A stretch of DNA of 13,433 nt from Deltaproteobacteria bacterium (lineage in GTDB: Bacteria; Myxococcota_A; Polyangia; JAAYKL01). The notes below the pieces were generated by a model that saw only the letters and a program-made list of their open reading frames with translations, did no database searches and was not told where the DNA came from. The stretch covers positions 1 to 13,433 of the forward strand of contig JAABTR010000006.1 in NCBI GenBank assembly GCA_011389755.1, written 5' to 3'. The position numbers were made by a program, and so were the translations under genes. Positions 6,618-13,433 of the stretch are shown piece by piece; the stretch's first letter is position 1, and the number at the start of each line of letters is the position of its first letter.

Positions 6618-6641
6618 TTTCGGCTTTGGGTCCGGCCGAAA
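6618..6641 (+). terminator. stem-loop downstream of dsbD
   Basis: TTTCGGC (6618-6624) and GCCGAAA (6635-6641) form a perfect 7-bp stem with a 10-nt loop, 11 nt after the dsbD stop codon. No T-run follows, so this is more likely a factor-dependent or processed 3' end than an intrinsic terminator. Confidence 0.4.
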
Positions 6642-6685
6642 ACCGTGGCCGATACTCGCCGCTTGCTTCACGAGGACCAAACGAG

Positions 6686-6714
6686 TTGACAGGGGCGGCG
6701 AAGCTCGAAAAGAT
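6686..6714 (+). promoter_or_regulatory. candidate promoter of the XRE regulator-metallopeptidase operon
   Basis: A perfect TTGACA (6686-6691) lies 17 bp before AAAGAT (6709-6714), a poor -10 with 3 of 6 matches. Such a promoter would be weak or need an activator. It is the only good -35 in the 151-bp gap before the gene at 6759. Confidence 0.3.
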
Positions 6715-6758
6715 TGCAACAACACGAAGATTTTTCGCTTTGAGCGTGGGATGGAGAC

Positions 6759-7454
6759 ATGGACGATAACGATAACGGCAACGAGCAGGTCATACGCGTG
6801 GTCATCCTCTACTTTCTCCGCTCGCTCATGAAGATAGAACGCGAGAGGCGAGGCTTGTCGAGGCGCAAGCTGTCGGCGCAAGTAGGTTGGCCCGAAACGA
6901 CCTGGGCCGACATCGAGCGGGCAGCCCTCCCGATGAGCGCCGGCTACTGGACCATGGCCGCGAGCATCCTCGGCGTCTCCATCTCAGACATGGTCCGGCG
7001 TCTCAACGCGTTCGTCAACAAACACCCGATGCTGTGGTTCGAGCGCAGCCGGGACGGGGATATCTCGGTCTGCGAGCGACCGGTGACCAGTCCACGAGCC
7101 CTTCGCTCCGGGAAGACCTTCAACGTCGACCTCAACAGTGCTCGCCCGAGCCTCTATTACGAGCTGGCTTCGTATGTCAGCGATCCGGACGCGCTCATCG
7201 CCAAAGCGGATGAGCTTGGCTTTTTCGAAGCCGTGGAACCTGTGAAAACATCAGTCCCAGCGCGGCCCCGGCTCTGTGTCGAGCCCAAAGAGCGAAAGAG
7301 GATCCTCGAGCGCCGAATCTCGAGCGCCCTCGAGGGCCTGTCCATCGAAAAGCTCGCGCTGCTCGAACGGGTTATCGACAAGTTCGAGCGTTTCGATGAG
7401 AAGGCGCTGGCGACGGCTTATCGCCATTTCTCCTTGTCTGTGAGTCAAAAGTGA
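6759..7454 (+). CDS. XRE-family helix-turn-helix transcriptional regulator
   Basis: The protein has 231 residues. Residues about 25-82 look like a Cro/cI-type helix-turn-helix: MKIERERRGLSRRKLSAQVG, then WADIERAALPM as the turn and recognition region, then MAASILGVSISDMVRRL. This is the layout of XRE domains, with an unusual WPETTWADIE in place of the common S-x-x-x-I-S-x-I-E. Residues 83-231 match no domain I recognise; a charged helical stretch (about 176-225) may mediate dimerisation. The start is the ATG at 6759, with GGGA 7 nt upstream. The stop overlaps the next gene's GTG by 4 nt, so the two are probably translationally coupled. The regulator most likely controls its own operon. No toxin-like partner is present, which argues against a plain antitoxin role. 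Confidence 0.75.
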   Translation: MDDNDNGNEQVIRVVILYFLRSLMKIERERRGLSRRKLSAQVGWPETTWADIERAALPMSAGYWTMAASILGVSISDMVRRLNAFVNKHPMLWFERSRDGDISVCERPVTSPRALRSGKTFNVDLNSARPSLYYELASYVSDPDALIAKADELGFFEAVEPVKTSVPARPRLCVEPKERKRILERRISSALEGLSIEKLALLERVIDKFERFDEKALATAYRHFSLSVSQK

Positions 7455-9775
7455 CGTCTTCGCCCTTCCTCTTCAAGCGGCCTGTGGTTTTGTCTTGGAG
7501 CGCCGTCGTGTCGATTTTGGGGGCGCTGGCCTGCTTCACACCGCTGCTCGAGACCCTGGGCTACGAGCACTCCTTGCTCTTCTCCCTCGTCGCTTCGGCC
7601 GGCGCCGGACACATCGCCTCGGTTTATCCCAAGCACCTGCGACTCATGCAGGTCGCCCCCACTCAAAGCGTCTTCGAGCTCTACGGCCGCGTTATGGTGA
7701 CCACGTCGGTCCTGTGGGCGCTTCCTTTGTTGTTTTCTTTGCTAAGCGCCCTCAGGACGACGCCGTGCAACCTCCTGGAAGGAGCTTCGTTCTACCTCCT
7801 CATGCCGCTGTTCTCGGTCGCCTTCGCCAGCGCGGCCGGGTTGTTTTTGGGGCTCGCTTTCCCGTCCTCCAAGATGTCTGTTTTTGTTTGGTATCTCGTA
7901 TACTTGGCGATACTGACAGCATCCTTGATAGAGTTTTACACTTCGCCCGCAGTTTTTCTCTTCGGCCCGCTGCACGGCTACTTCCCCGGTGTGCTCTACG
8001 ACCGCGTCATCCGCATCGAACCGAGATTTCTGACCTACAGGCTCCTGACGGCAGCTCAGATCCTCGTCCTCTTGAGCCTGTCCCAGTGGCTTTTCCAGCC
8101 GTCTTCGATCCGCATGAGCCTGCGCACGATACGCCTCACCTCCAGGTGGGCCCTGCTCACCGGTGCCTTTGCAGCCGCTTGCTTGGCTTTGAGCCTGGCC
8201 GGGCCTGCGCTTGGACACCGCAGCAGCCGCTCCATGATCGTCGAAGAGCTGAGCCTCGTTTACAAGGCCCCAGGCCTCGAGGCCCACTTCCCGCCGCAGA
8301 CGGATCCACAGCTCGCCGAGGAGCTGACGGCCGACGCGCGCTTTGGCCTGCACCAGGTTCAAAAATATTTCGGCGTCACCTACTTAGAGACCATCCACGT
8401 CTTCTTTTTTGAGGATACGAGCCAAAAAGCGCGGCTGATGGGCGCTGCGGGCACCAATGTCGCCAAGCCGTGGCGCAAGGCCGTCTACGTCCTCGTGGGC
8501 ACCGCTCCTCATGAAATCTTAAGACACGAGCTCGCCCACGTCGTCGCGGGGAGCTTCGGCACAGGACCGTTCGACATCTCGGGCCGGCTCGGTGGGCTGT
8601 GGCCGAATCCCGGGCTCATCGAAGGGGTCGCAGTCGCCGCGCAAGGTCCTCGCGGGAGCATGACCACACATCAGTGGGCCGCTGCCATGCGGCGGCTCGA
8701 GCTTTTGCCGTCGCTCGAGTCGATATTTTCTTTCGGCTTCTTCGGACAAAACGCCTCATCATCCTACACGGCCGCCGGCTCCTTCTGCTCGTGGGTAAGG
8801 GCCAATTTCGGCCCAAACGCTCTTCGCAGAGTCTACGAGCGCGGAGACTGGAGAGCGGCTACGGGTACCCCCCTGCGCGAGCTGGAGAAGCGGTGGCACG
8901 ACTTCATCGACACGATCTCGCTCAAAGACCATGAGATTGAAGCGGCGTCCCACAGGTTTGATAGACCGCCTATCGTTCACACCAAGTGCGTCCACGAGGT
9001 CGCCAGGCTCGAGACCATGGCCGCCGAGCTGCTCTCTAACAAGCGCTGGGATCGCGCGTTGCATCTGCTCGAGCGAGCTCATGACGTCTCGGGAGAAAGC
9101 ACGAGGACACGGCTGGGGCTGTTTTTTTCTCGCCTGGACGCCGCCGTCATCGATGACTTCGAACGAAAGGCCCATGAGCTCCTCGAAGATCCATCCATTG
9201 CCGCGGTCACCAAGGACACCATCCGGGAGATCGTCGCTGACAGGCTGTGGAAGCGCCACGAGTCCGCCCGCGCCGGCGCCCTCTACCGCGAGCTGGCCGA
9301 GCGCGCCCCGAGGCAGTCGGTGCGACGCTCCCTGGAGGTCAAGGCGCACCTTGCGACCCTCCCACCGGCTCTTCTCGGCCGAACCCCAGACGTTTTGGCC
9401 AGACGCCCCATCGAGGGCGGGCTCCCCGAAGGGCTGGCCATGCTCGAGATAGCCCGGCTCGTCGAGGCCAAGCCCCAAGATCCCGTAGCCGCCTACCTTC
9501 TCGGTCGACAGCACTTCCGCTACCGCAACTATGGCGGCGCCGCCCATTACCTCGAGGAGGCCATGGATCTGGGCCTCGAAGAGACCACCGACTCGCTGTG
9601 GTGGGAAGGACGCCTCATGCACGCCCAATCCCTGTTCCATCTCGACCGTCTGGACCACGCCCGCAACCTCTTCACGGCCATGGCCTCGGACACCTCTGTG
9701 CCTTCGGGAATACGCGCTAAAGCCGCGGACTGGGCCGAGCGCTGCGTCTTCCGCAAAGACACCCGTTCGAGCTGA
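7451..9775 (+). CDS. polytopic membrane protein with HELAH gluzincin-like metallopeptidase domain and helical tail
   Basis: The protein has 774 residues in three parts. Residues 1-255 hold about seven hydrophobic segments (near 12-30, 40-58, 81-100, 112-136, 143-162, 198-214, 233-252). Residues about 260-490 contain HELAH (H359, E360, H363), the HExxH zinc and catalytic motif. E391 in LIEGVAVA, 28 residues later, suits the third zinc ligand of a gluzincin such as the peptidase MA-like families. Residues about 510-770 are helical and resemble TPR-type repeats: RWDRALHLLERAHDV, ARAGALYRELAERAP, NYGGAAHYLEEAMDLG and LDHARNLFTAMA. The start is a GTG overlapping the stop of the XRE gene by 4 nt. 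The peptidase domain follows the last membrane segment, and I infer it faces the periplasm together with the repeats. The substrate is unknown; I cannot match the whole architecture to a characterised protein. Confidence 0.75.
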   Translation: MTSSPFLFKRPVVLSWSAVVSILGALACFTPLLETLGYEHSLLFSLVASAGAGHIASVYPKHLRLMQVAPTQSVFELYGRVMVTTSVLWALPLLFSLLSALRTTPCNLLEGASFYLLMPLFSVAFASAAGLFLGLAFPSSKMSVFVWYLVYLAILTASLIEFYTSPAVFLFGPLHGYFPGVLYDRVIRIEPRFLTYRLLTAAQILVLLSLSQWLFQPSSIRMSLRTIRLTSRWALLTGAFAAACLALSLAGPALGHRSSRSMIVEELSLVYKAPGLEAHFPPQTDPQLAEELTADARFGLHQVQKYFGVTYLETIHVFFFEDTSQKARLMGAAGTNVAKPWRKAVYVLVGTAPHEILRHELAHVVAGSFGTGPFDISGRLGGLWPNPGLIEGVAVAAQGPRGSMTTHQWAAAMRRLELLPSLESIFSFGFFGQNASSSYTAAGSFCSWVRANFGPNALRRVYERGDWRAATGTPLRELEKRWHDFIDTISLKDHEIEAASHRFDRPPIVHTKCVHEVARLETMAAELLSNKRWDRALHLLERAHDVSGESTRTRLGLFFSRLDAAVIDDFERKAHELLEDPSIAAVTKDTIREIVADRLWKRHESARAGALYRELAERAPRQSVRRSLEVKAHLATLPPALLGRTPDVLARRPIEGGLPEGLAMLEIARLVEAKPQDPVAAYLLGRQHFRYRNYGGAAHYLEEAMDLGLEETTDSLWWEGRLMHAQSLFHLDRLDHARNLFTAMASDTSVPSGIRAKAADWAERCVFRKDTRSS

Positions 9776-9791
9776 GACCCTCAGCGTTTTT
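9771..9791 (+). terminator. rho-independent terminator containing both convergent stop codons
   Basis: GCTGAG (9771-9776) and CTCAGC (9780-9785) form a perfect 6-bp stem with a 3-nt loop, followed after one G by TTTTT (9787-9791). The TGA of the metallopeptidase gene (9773-9775) and the TGA of the Bax1 gene on the other strand (9781-9783) occupy the two arms symmetrically. The T-run exists only in the rightward direction, so it serves mainly the XRE-metallopeptidase transcript. Confidence 0.7.
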
Positions 9792-11001
9792 CGAGTCTGT
9801 CGAGCACCCTGCGCGGGCTCATGACACCCTTGTAAACGTAGAGCGAGCTGGGACATCTCTCGGGCAGGACGTCCTCGGAGACCCGCAGCCTGCTCGAGAC
9901 CGCGAAGATGACCCTCTGAGCGAGGCCCGCCTCGACCAGCTCGACCCTCTTCCAGACCGCATCGCGGCTCCAGTACCCCATCACTTCGAAGTACGCCTTT
10001 TCGCCGGAAAGCGGCTGCATGAAGACGAGATCGGGGATGCACAGTCCAATGCCCGGAAGGTCCAAAATCGCATCGTTTTGTTCGACCTGCCAGGAGCTGC
10101 CGAGTTTTTCGAACTTATCGATGAAGGCGACCAGCTCGTCCGGCAAGCCGGCCGGGTCCGGTTCCTCGTGTCTCGTCTGCGAGCGACGTTTCGGCGCTTC
10201 GACTGTAAAGGAAAGCCGCGTCCGGTCCTTACCCCAAAGAAGCGTCGCCTCGAGCCGCCAGGCGTGGGCGTGCTCTTCGAGAACGGGGAGCAACATGGCG
10301 AGCTTGAGCCCGTACTTGGTGACGGACGAAAAAAGGCTGAATGGTCCGTCGATCGCCACGCGAAAGCCTCCCGACGGGTCGCGCTTTACAGTGTGCATAA
10401 GACGCAGAAACTTCATCCGCCTGAAGAGGGGTCGGTAGCTCGTCAGGTTGGTGTCCGAAAGCGCGATGATCACCTTCGACGCCTTGAGCAGCACCGCTTG
10501 TCTCAAAGACCGCTCGTACAGAGCGACGAGCCCCTCTGGGTCGATTTCTTTAAAGCTCTCGAGCCTGTGACTGTCTCGCAGATCCGCGAAGACAAACCGC
10601 TCGATCTGCTGCGGCTCCAAAGACAGCTCTTTCGCGACGGCCTGAATGACCTCGTCTCTGTCGAACCCATCCGCAGCGGAGAGCAGCGCCCGCGATCGGC
10701 TGGCTCTCCTAAAGAGCTTCAAGCGGATCTCGCTGGGTTCCACCGGGGAGCTCATCTCGAAGACACACCGGTCCAGCACCAGCTTCTTGAGGCCGTCGGC
10801 GAGTTTTTTTTCCCTCGGGGACACGTGCACCGAGTCCAGCCCAGCGACCAAAATCTCGCGGGCCTCGCCCAGATGACTTCGAGCCATGCCGAGATACGTT
10901 TCGCTCAGCTCTTGTGCGCGGACACGTGTTCGGGCATCTATCTTGCGCAGCTGCAAGGTGTCGCCCCGCCGCCTCGCGGTTACGAGATCAACGGTAAGCA
11001 C
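9781..11001 (-). CDS. Bax1-like (DUF790) nuclease, partner of XPB helicase
   Basis: The protein has 406 residues and a GTG start at 11001, preceded by AGGG. In archaea Bax1 binds XPB and cleaves DNA next to the unwound bubble. The N-terminus, VLTVDLVTARRRGDTLQLRKID, matches the typical DUF790 opening. A central helical and strand region (about 60-260) includes the segment SLRQAVLLKASKVIIALSD. The C-terminal part has IPDLVF (D324) and YFEVMGYWSRDAVWKR (E339). This is the PD-(D/E)xK-like pattern of the family, in which an ExVGFW-type motif replaces the usual ExK. A longer open frame runs upstream to 11475, but it only shadows the helicase gene. The start overlaps the helicase gene end by 14 nt, so the two proteins are very likely coupled and act together. 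Confidence 0.85.
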   Translation of the reverse strand: MLTVDLVTARRRGDTLQLRKIDARTRVRAQELSETYLGMARSHLGEAREILVAGLDSVHVSPREKKLADGLKKLVLDRCVFEMSSPVEPSEIRLKLFRRASRSRALLSAADGFDRDEVIQAVAKELSLEPQQIERFVFADLRDSHRLESFKEIDPEGLVALYERSLRQAVLLKASKVIIALSDTNLTSYRPLFRRMKFLRLMHTVKRDPSGGFRVAIDGPFSLFSSVTKYGLKLAMLLPVLEEHAHAWRLEATLLWGKDRTRLSFTVEAPKRRSQTRHEEPDPAGLPDELVAFIDKFEKLGSSWQVEQNDAILDLPGIGLCIPDLVFMQPLSGEKAYFEVMGYWSRDAVWKRVELVEAGLAQRVIFAVSSRLRVSEDVLPERCPSSLYVYKGVMSPRRVLDRLEKR

Positions 11002-12352
11002 TGTGTTCCCTGCGACGCTGACTCGTGTAGGTCTCTGCCGTGCCCCCGGCCACGATCTCATAAAGCACCGCCGGAGCCTCGTTTTGCTTCTTTCGCAGGA
11101 TGCGGCCGAGGCGCTGCACGTGCTCCCTGACCGAGCCGCTCCCTGAGATGATGACCGCCACGTTCGCCTCGGGGACGTCCACCCCCTCGTTGAGCACCTT
11201 GGACGTGACGACACACTGGTAGACCCCCGACCGCAAGCCCCCGAGGATCTCGCTGCGCTCCGGCACCCGGGTCTGATGCGTGATGACGGGGACGAGGAAT
11301 CGCTTCGAGATTTTGTACGCCGTGGCGTTGTCTTGGGTGAAAACCAGCACGCGATCCGCGCGATGCTCGAAGAGCAGCCGCTCCAAGTAGGAGAGCTTAG
11401 AAGGCGCGGCAAAAGCCAGCGCCCGCTGGCGGCGATAGGCCCGCATCGCCCGATGTCCGGCCTCTGAGCGCGCACTGAGCATGATGAAGCGGCCCCATGC
11501 GTCCGGCTCGCTCATGCGGATCCCATTTTGTACGAGGAAGTCCCGATACACGCCGCGCGCTTCCCTGTACGCGGTGAGCTCCTCCTCGGTCAGCTCGATG
11601 TTGACGCGCTTGACCTCGTAGTTCGCCAGGTATCGCCCGGAGAGCTCAATGATGTCCTTGCGGTAGACAGTGGGGCCGATGAGCTCGTCCAGATCTTCGT
11701 GGCGCCCGTCGTTGCGCTCGGGGGTCGCGGACAGTCCCAGCCGAAACGGCGCCAGACAGCTCTTGGCCGCCAGCGCGTAGCTCTGTGTGGGGAGATGGTG
11801 GCACTCATCGAAGACGACCATGCCGAAACGGTTTCCCAAGTTCTCCATGTGAATGTAGGCGGAGTCGTAGGTCGTGACCGTGAGCCCCTCGACGCCGTAA
11901 TCTCCGCCACCGATGATCCCCACCGGCAGCCCGAAGGCGTCTTTCAGAACATCGTACCACTGCCTGACGAGATCTAAAGTCGGCGCGACCACCAAGGTCT
12001 GCCGTTTCTTGGAAGCCATGGCCATGACCGCCAAGTGAGTCTTTCCCGAACCCGTGGGCAAAACAACCACCCCGCGGCCCTTCTCGTTGACCCAGGCCTC
12101 GAGTGCTTCACTCTGAAAGGGGCGCGGCGATTTTGTGTCGCGCCTGCCAAGGTCCAGCGGGTCGTACTTGCGAGCCTCGTCGCTGTAAGGGATCCGAGCC
12201 TTGACAAGGTGCCTAATAATATCCGCGTAAGCCGACGCAGGAGCTCTGAAGCACCCAGAGCGCTCATCCCAAATGCAGCCCTGCGAAAAAAGGGAGGAAT
12301 CCGTGCCTCGGATCTCCAAAGTACCGGCGGTAAATGCAAGACGAACCATCAC
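10988..12352 (-). CDS. XPB-like superfamily 2 DNA helicase
   Basis: The protein has 454 residues. XPB unwinds DNA around lesions in nucleotide excision repair. Residues 1-60 resemble the XPB damage-recognition domain (ending in a helix, ADIIRHLVKARIPY). Helicase domain 1 has RPFQSEAL (77-84), Walker A LPTGSGKT (98-105), DECH (182-185) and SAT (208-210). After SAT the sequence is PERND, where XPB proteins usually have an RED motif. A helical insertion (about 255-315) sits where the XPB thumb lies. Helicase domain 2 has RVLVFTQ (334-340), VVTSKVLNEGVDVP (381-394) and QRLGRILRKK (413-422). Translation can begin at the GTG at 12352 or at the ATG directly after it (12349); no Shine-Dalgarno site is clear. 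A generic COG1061-type helicase is the alternative, but the overlapping Bax1 gene favours XPB. Confidence 0.9.
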   Translation of the reverse strand: MMVRLAFTAGTLEIRGTDSSLFSQGCIWDERSGCFRAPASAYADIIRHLVKARIPYSDEARKYDPLDLGRRDTKSPRPFQSEALEAWVNEKGRGVVVLPTGSGKTHLAVMAMASKKRQTLVVAPTLDLVRQWYDVLKDAFGLPVGIIGGGDYGVEGLTVTTYDSAYIHMENLGNRFGMVVFDECHHLPTQSYALAAKSCLAPFRLGLSATPERNDGRHEDLDELIGPTVYRKDIIELSGRYLANYEVKRVNIELTEEELTAYREARGVYRDFLVQNGIRMSEPDAWGRFIMLSARSEAGHRAMRAYRRQRALAFAAPSKLSYLERLLFEHRADRVLVFTQDNATAYKISKRFLVPVITHQTRVPERSEILGGLRSGVYQCVVTSKVLNEGVDVPEANVAVIISGSGSVREHVQRLGRILRKKQNEAPAVLYEIVAGGTAETYTSQRRREHSAYR

Positions 12353-12378
12353 TGGAATTACTAAACGAAATGCGGGGA

Positions 12379-12393
12379 CGACCGCAAGGGTCG
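12379..12393 (-). terminator. small hairpin between coiled-coil and helicase genes
   Basis: CGACC and GGTCG form a perfect 5-bp stem around a 5-nt loop in the 57-bp gap after the coiled-coil gene's stop. No T-run follows on the minus strand, so it is a weak pause or processing site at best. Read-through into the helicase gene is likely. Confidence 0.2.
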
Positions 12394-12409
12394 CTGGACG
12401 GGAATATCC

Positions 12410-13433
12410 TCAGCTGGAAGCTTTTTCTTTTTCGACCTTGGCCTCAGTCTTGGCGGCCTGAGGCTTCTTGTCGCCCGCTGCCTTTTTGTCAGCCTTTTTC
12501 TTACCTTTGGACTCGGCTTTCGCTTTTTCGGAGGACGCTGCTTTTTCTTCTACCTCGACCGCTTTCTTTTCCTTGGCAGCGGCTTTCTTCTCCTTGGCAG
12601 CGACTTTGGCGGCGGCTTTCTCTTCCTTGGCAGCAGCTCTTTTCTCCTTGGCAGCGGCTTTCTTCTCCTCGGCGGCCGCCTTCTTCTCCTCGGCAGCGGC
12701 CTTCTTCTCCGCCAGCTTCTCCTCTTTGAGCTCTTTGTCCCGCTCTTCGAGTTTGGCCAGTTTCATCTCCACCGAGGAGAGAGCCTCGGCTGCTTCTTTC
12801 GATGCGGCCTCAGCTTCCTCGAGCTGTCCTTTCAGTTCAGTGACTTCGGACGTGGTCTTCTCGGCCCTCTTCGCCGCTTTTTCGGCCTGAGCCGTTGCGA
12901 CCTTTGCCTGCTGCTCAGCTTTTCTGGCTTTCGCTTTGGCCTTCTTCGCGGCCTGATTTTGAGCAACAACAGACGTCTTCCACTCCTTGACCGCTTGTCG
13001 GTGAGCCTTCTTGGCTTCCGCGTCTACCTCGCCTTCCGGCTTCTCGGGCTCTTCTGCGTTGAGCTCCTCTTCCTTCTTCTGCTCAGCCTCCAGCGCGGCG
13101 GTGGCTTCTTCCGAGGCTTTCGCGGCTTCCTCGGCGGCCGCCGACAGCTCCTCGTTCTTTGCCTGGAGCTTCTGCGCTCTGCCTTCCAATTTGGTCAGCT
13201 TGGCGACGAGGTACTTTGCATCTTTCTCGGCTTTTTTGGCCTTCGCCTTGGCCTTGGCGACCTCCCGCTTCGAAGCGGCCAGAGACGTCCTCACGCCTTT
13301 GATATCCAGCGCCGCAACCTCGGCGTCCATCTCTTGTTCGGCTTTTTCCGCCGCTGCCTGCTCCTGGGTCTGTTTTTTTCCTGCCTTAGCCTTCGCAGCC
13401 TCTGCCGCTGCCTCGGCCGAGGGTTCTTGTTGC
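12410..13433 (-). CDS. Lys/Ala/Glu-rich coiled-coil protein, 5' end beyond the window
   Basis: At least 340 residues are visible, and the frame stays open to the window edge, so the start is missing. An internal ATG at 13330 should not be taken as the start, since the same Ala/Glu/Gln/Lys-rich composition continues upstream of it. The visible part is nearly all charged helix: heptad-like segments such as LVAKLTKLEGRAQKLQ and VTELKGQLEEAEAASK, then an alanine-lysine tract built from seven-residue units. The C-terminal tail is basic (KGKKKADKKAAGDKK). There is no membrane segment or recognisable enzyme motif in the visible part. Such sequences occur in TolA-like spacers, cytoskeletal scaffolds and histone H1-like DNA-binding proteins, and I cannot choose between them. 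It lies 57 bp upstream of the helicase gene on the same strand and may share its transcript. Confidence 0.7.
   Translation of the reverse strand, partial: QQEPSAEAAAEAAKAKAGKKQTQEQAAAEKAEQEMDAEVAALDIKGVRTSLAASKREVAKAKAKAKKAEKDAKYLVAKLTKLEGRAQKLQAKNEELSAAAEEAAKASEEATAALEAEQKKEEELNAEEPEKPEGEVDAEAKKAHRQAVKEWKTSVVAQNQAAKKAKAKARKAEQQAKVATAQAEKAAKRAEKTTSEVTELKGQLEEAEAASKEAAEALSSVEMKLAKLEERDKELKEEKLAEKKAAAEEKKAAAEEKKAAAKEKRAAAKEEKAAAKVAAKEKKAAAKEKKAVEVEEKAASSEKAKAESKGKKKADKKAAGDKKPQAAKTEAKVEKEKASS
12561..12710 (-). repeat. degenerate 21-bp tandem repeat encoding heptads
   Basis: Six 21-bp units (12561-12581, 12582-12602, 12615-12635, 12636-12656, 12657-12677, 12678-12698) and a partial seventh (12699-12710) lie head to tail. 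They are interrupted only by a 12-bp insertion at 12603-12614. On the minus strand each unit encodes AAAKEKK or a close variant, so the DNA repeat equals one coiled-coil heptad. The period is a multiple of three, so copy-number change would keep the frame. Confidence 0.8.

Noticed and set aside
6759..7454. Antitoxin of a toxin-antitoxin pair
   Set aside because: The partner gene is a 774-residue multi-pass membrane protein, unlike any known small toxin, and the regulator is larger than usual antitoxins.
8759..10042. 427-codon minus-strand open frame opposite the metallopeptidase gene
   Set aside because: It crosses the terminator and two real gene ends and has no protein family signature; GC-rich third positions commonly produce such shadows.
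10078..11130. 350-codon plus-strand open frame opposite Bax1 and the helicase end
   Set aside because: It is the antisense of two well-supported genes and has no motif of its own.
11002..11475. 158-codon upstream extension of the Bax1 frame
   Set aside because: It lies wholly inside the helicase gene in another frame, and DUF790 homology begins at the GTG at 11001.
12561..12710. CRISPR-like array
   Set aside because: The units are contiguous with no spacers, are in frame with a coding sequence and encode heptads.

Overview
The window looks like a chromosomal segment of a moderately GC-rich, Gram-negative bacterium. A deltaproteobacterial lineage such as Myxococcota or Bradymonadota fits best. 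The reasons are a single-pass protein with an AgmX/PglI-type C-terminal domain, a full DsbD that requires an envelope to serve, an ECF sigma factor with no adjacent anti-sigma factor, and an XPB-Bax1 helicase-nuclease pair. This assignment is inferred from gene content and is not proven. I see no rRNA, tRNA, CRISPR array, transposase, integrase or attachment site.

Layout, left to right. An AT-rich leader with a promoter candidate (1-183) precedes a flavodoxin-fold oxidoreductase fused to an SCP2-like domain (184-1284, +). A gap of about 290 bp precedes an ECF sigma factor (1571-2122, +), which converges with only 3 bp between stops on a QueD-type 6-carboxytetrahydropterin synthase (2126-2497, -). 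A structured 370-bp divergent region (2498-2867) follows. It holds a MerR-style promoter candidate for queD, two perfect palindromes, a terminator-like hairpin and a leader hairpin. A two-gene envelope operon runs rightward: the AgmX/PglI-like protein (2868-4040) and a DsbD with an extra C-terminal TlpA-like thioredoxin domain (4082-6607). A second rightward pair with a 4-nt overlap encodes an XRE-type regulator (6759-7454) and a large membrane protein with an HELAH zinc-peptidase motif and a helical, TPR-like tail (7451-9775). A compact terminator contains its stop codon and that of the convergent gene.

The right third is leftward. A lysine/alanine/glutamate-rich coiled-coil protein is cut by the window edge (12410-13433). 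Then come an XPB-like superfamily 2 helicase (10988-12352) and a Bax1 (DUF790) nuclease (9781-11001), which overlap by 14 nt and probably act together in DNA repair.

The least explained unit is the XRE regulator plus membrane-bound metallopeptidase pair. The next most interesting are the DsbD-TlpA fusion beside a two-cysteine AgmX/PglI-like protein, and the flavodoxin-SCP2 fusion.
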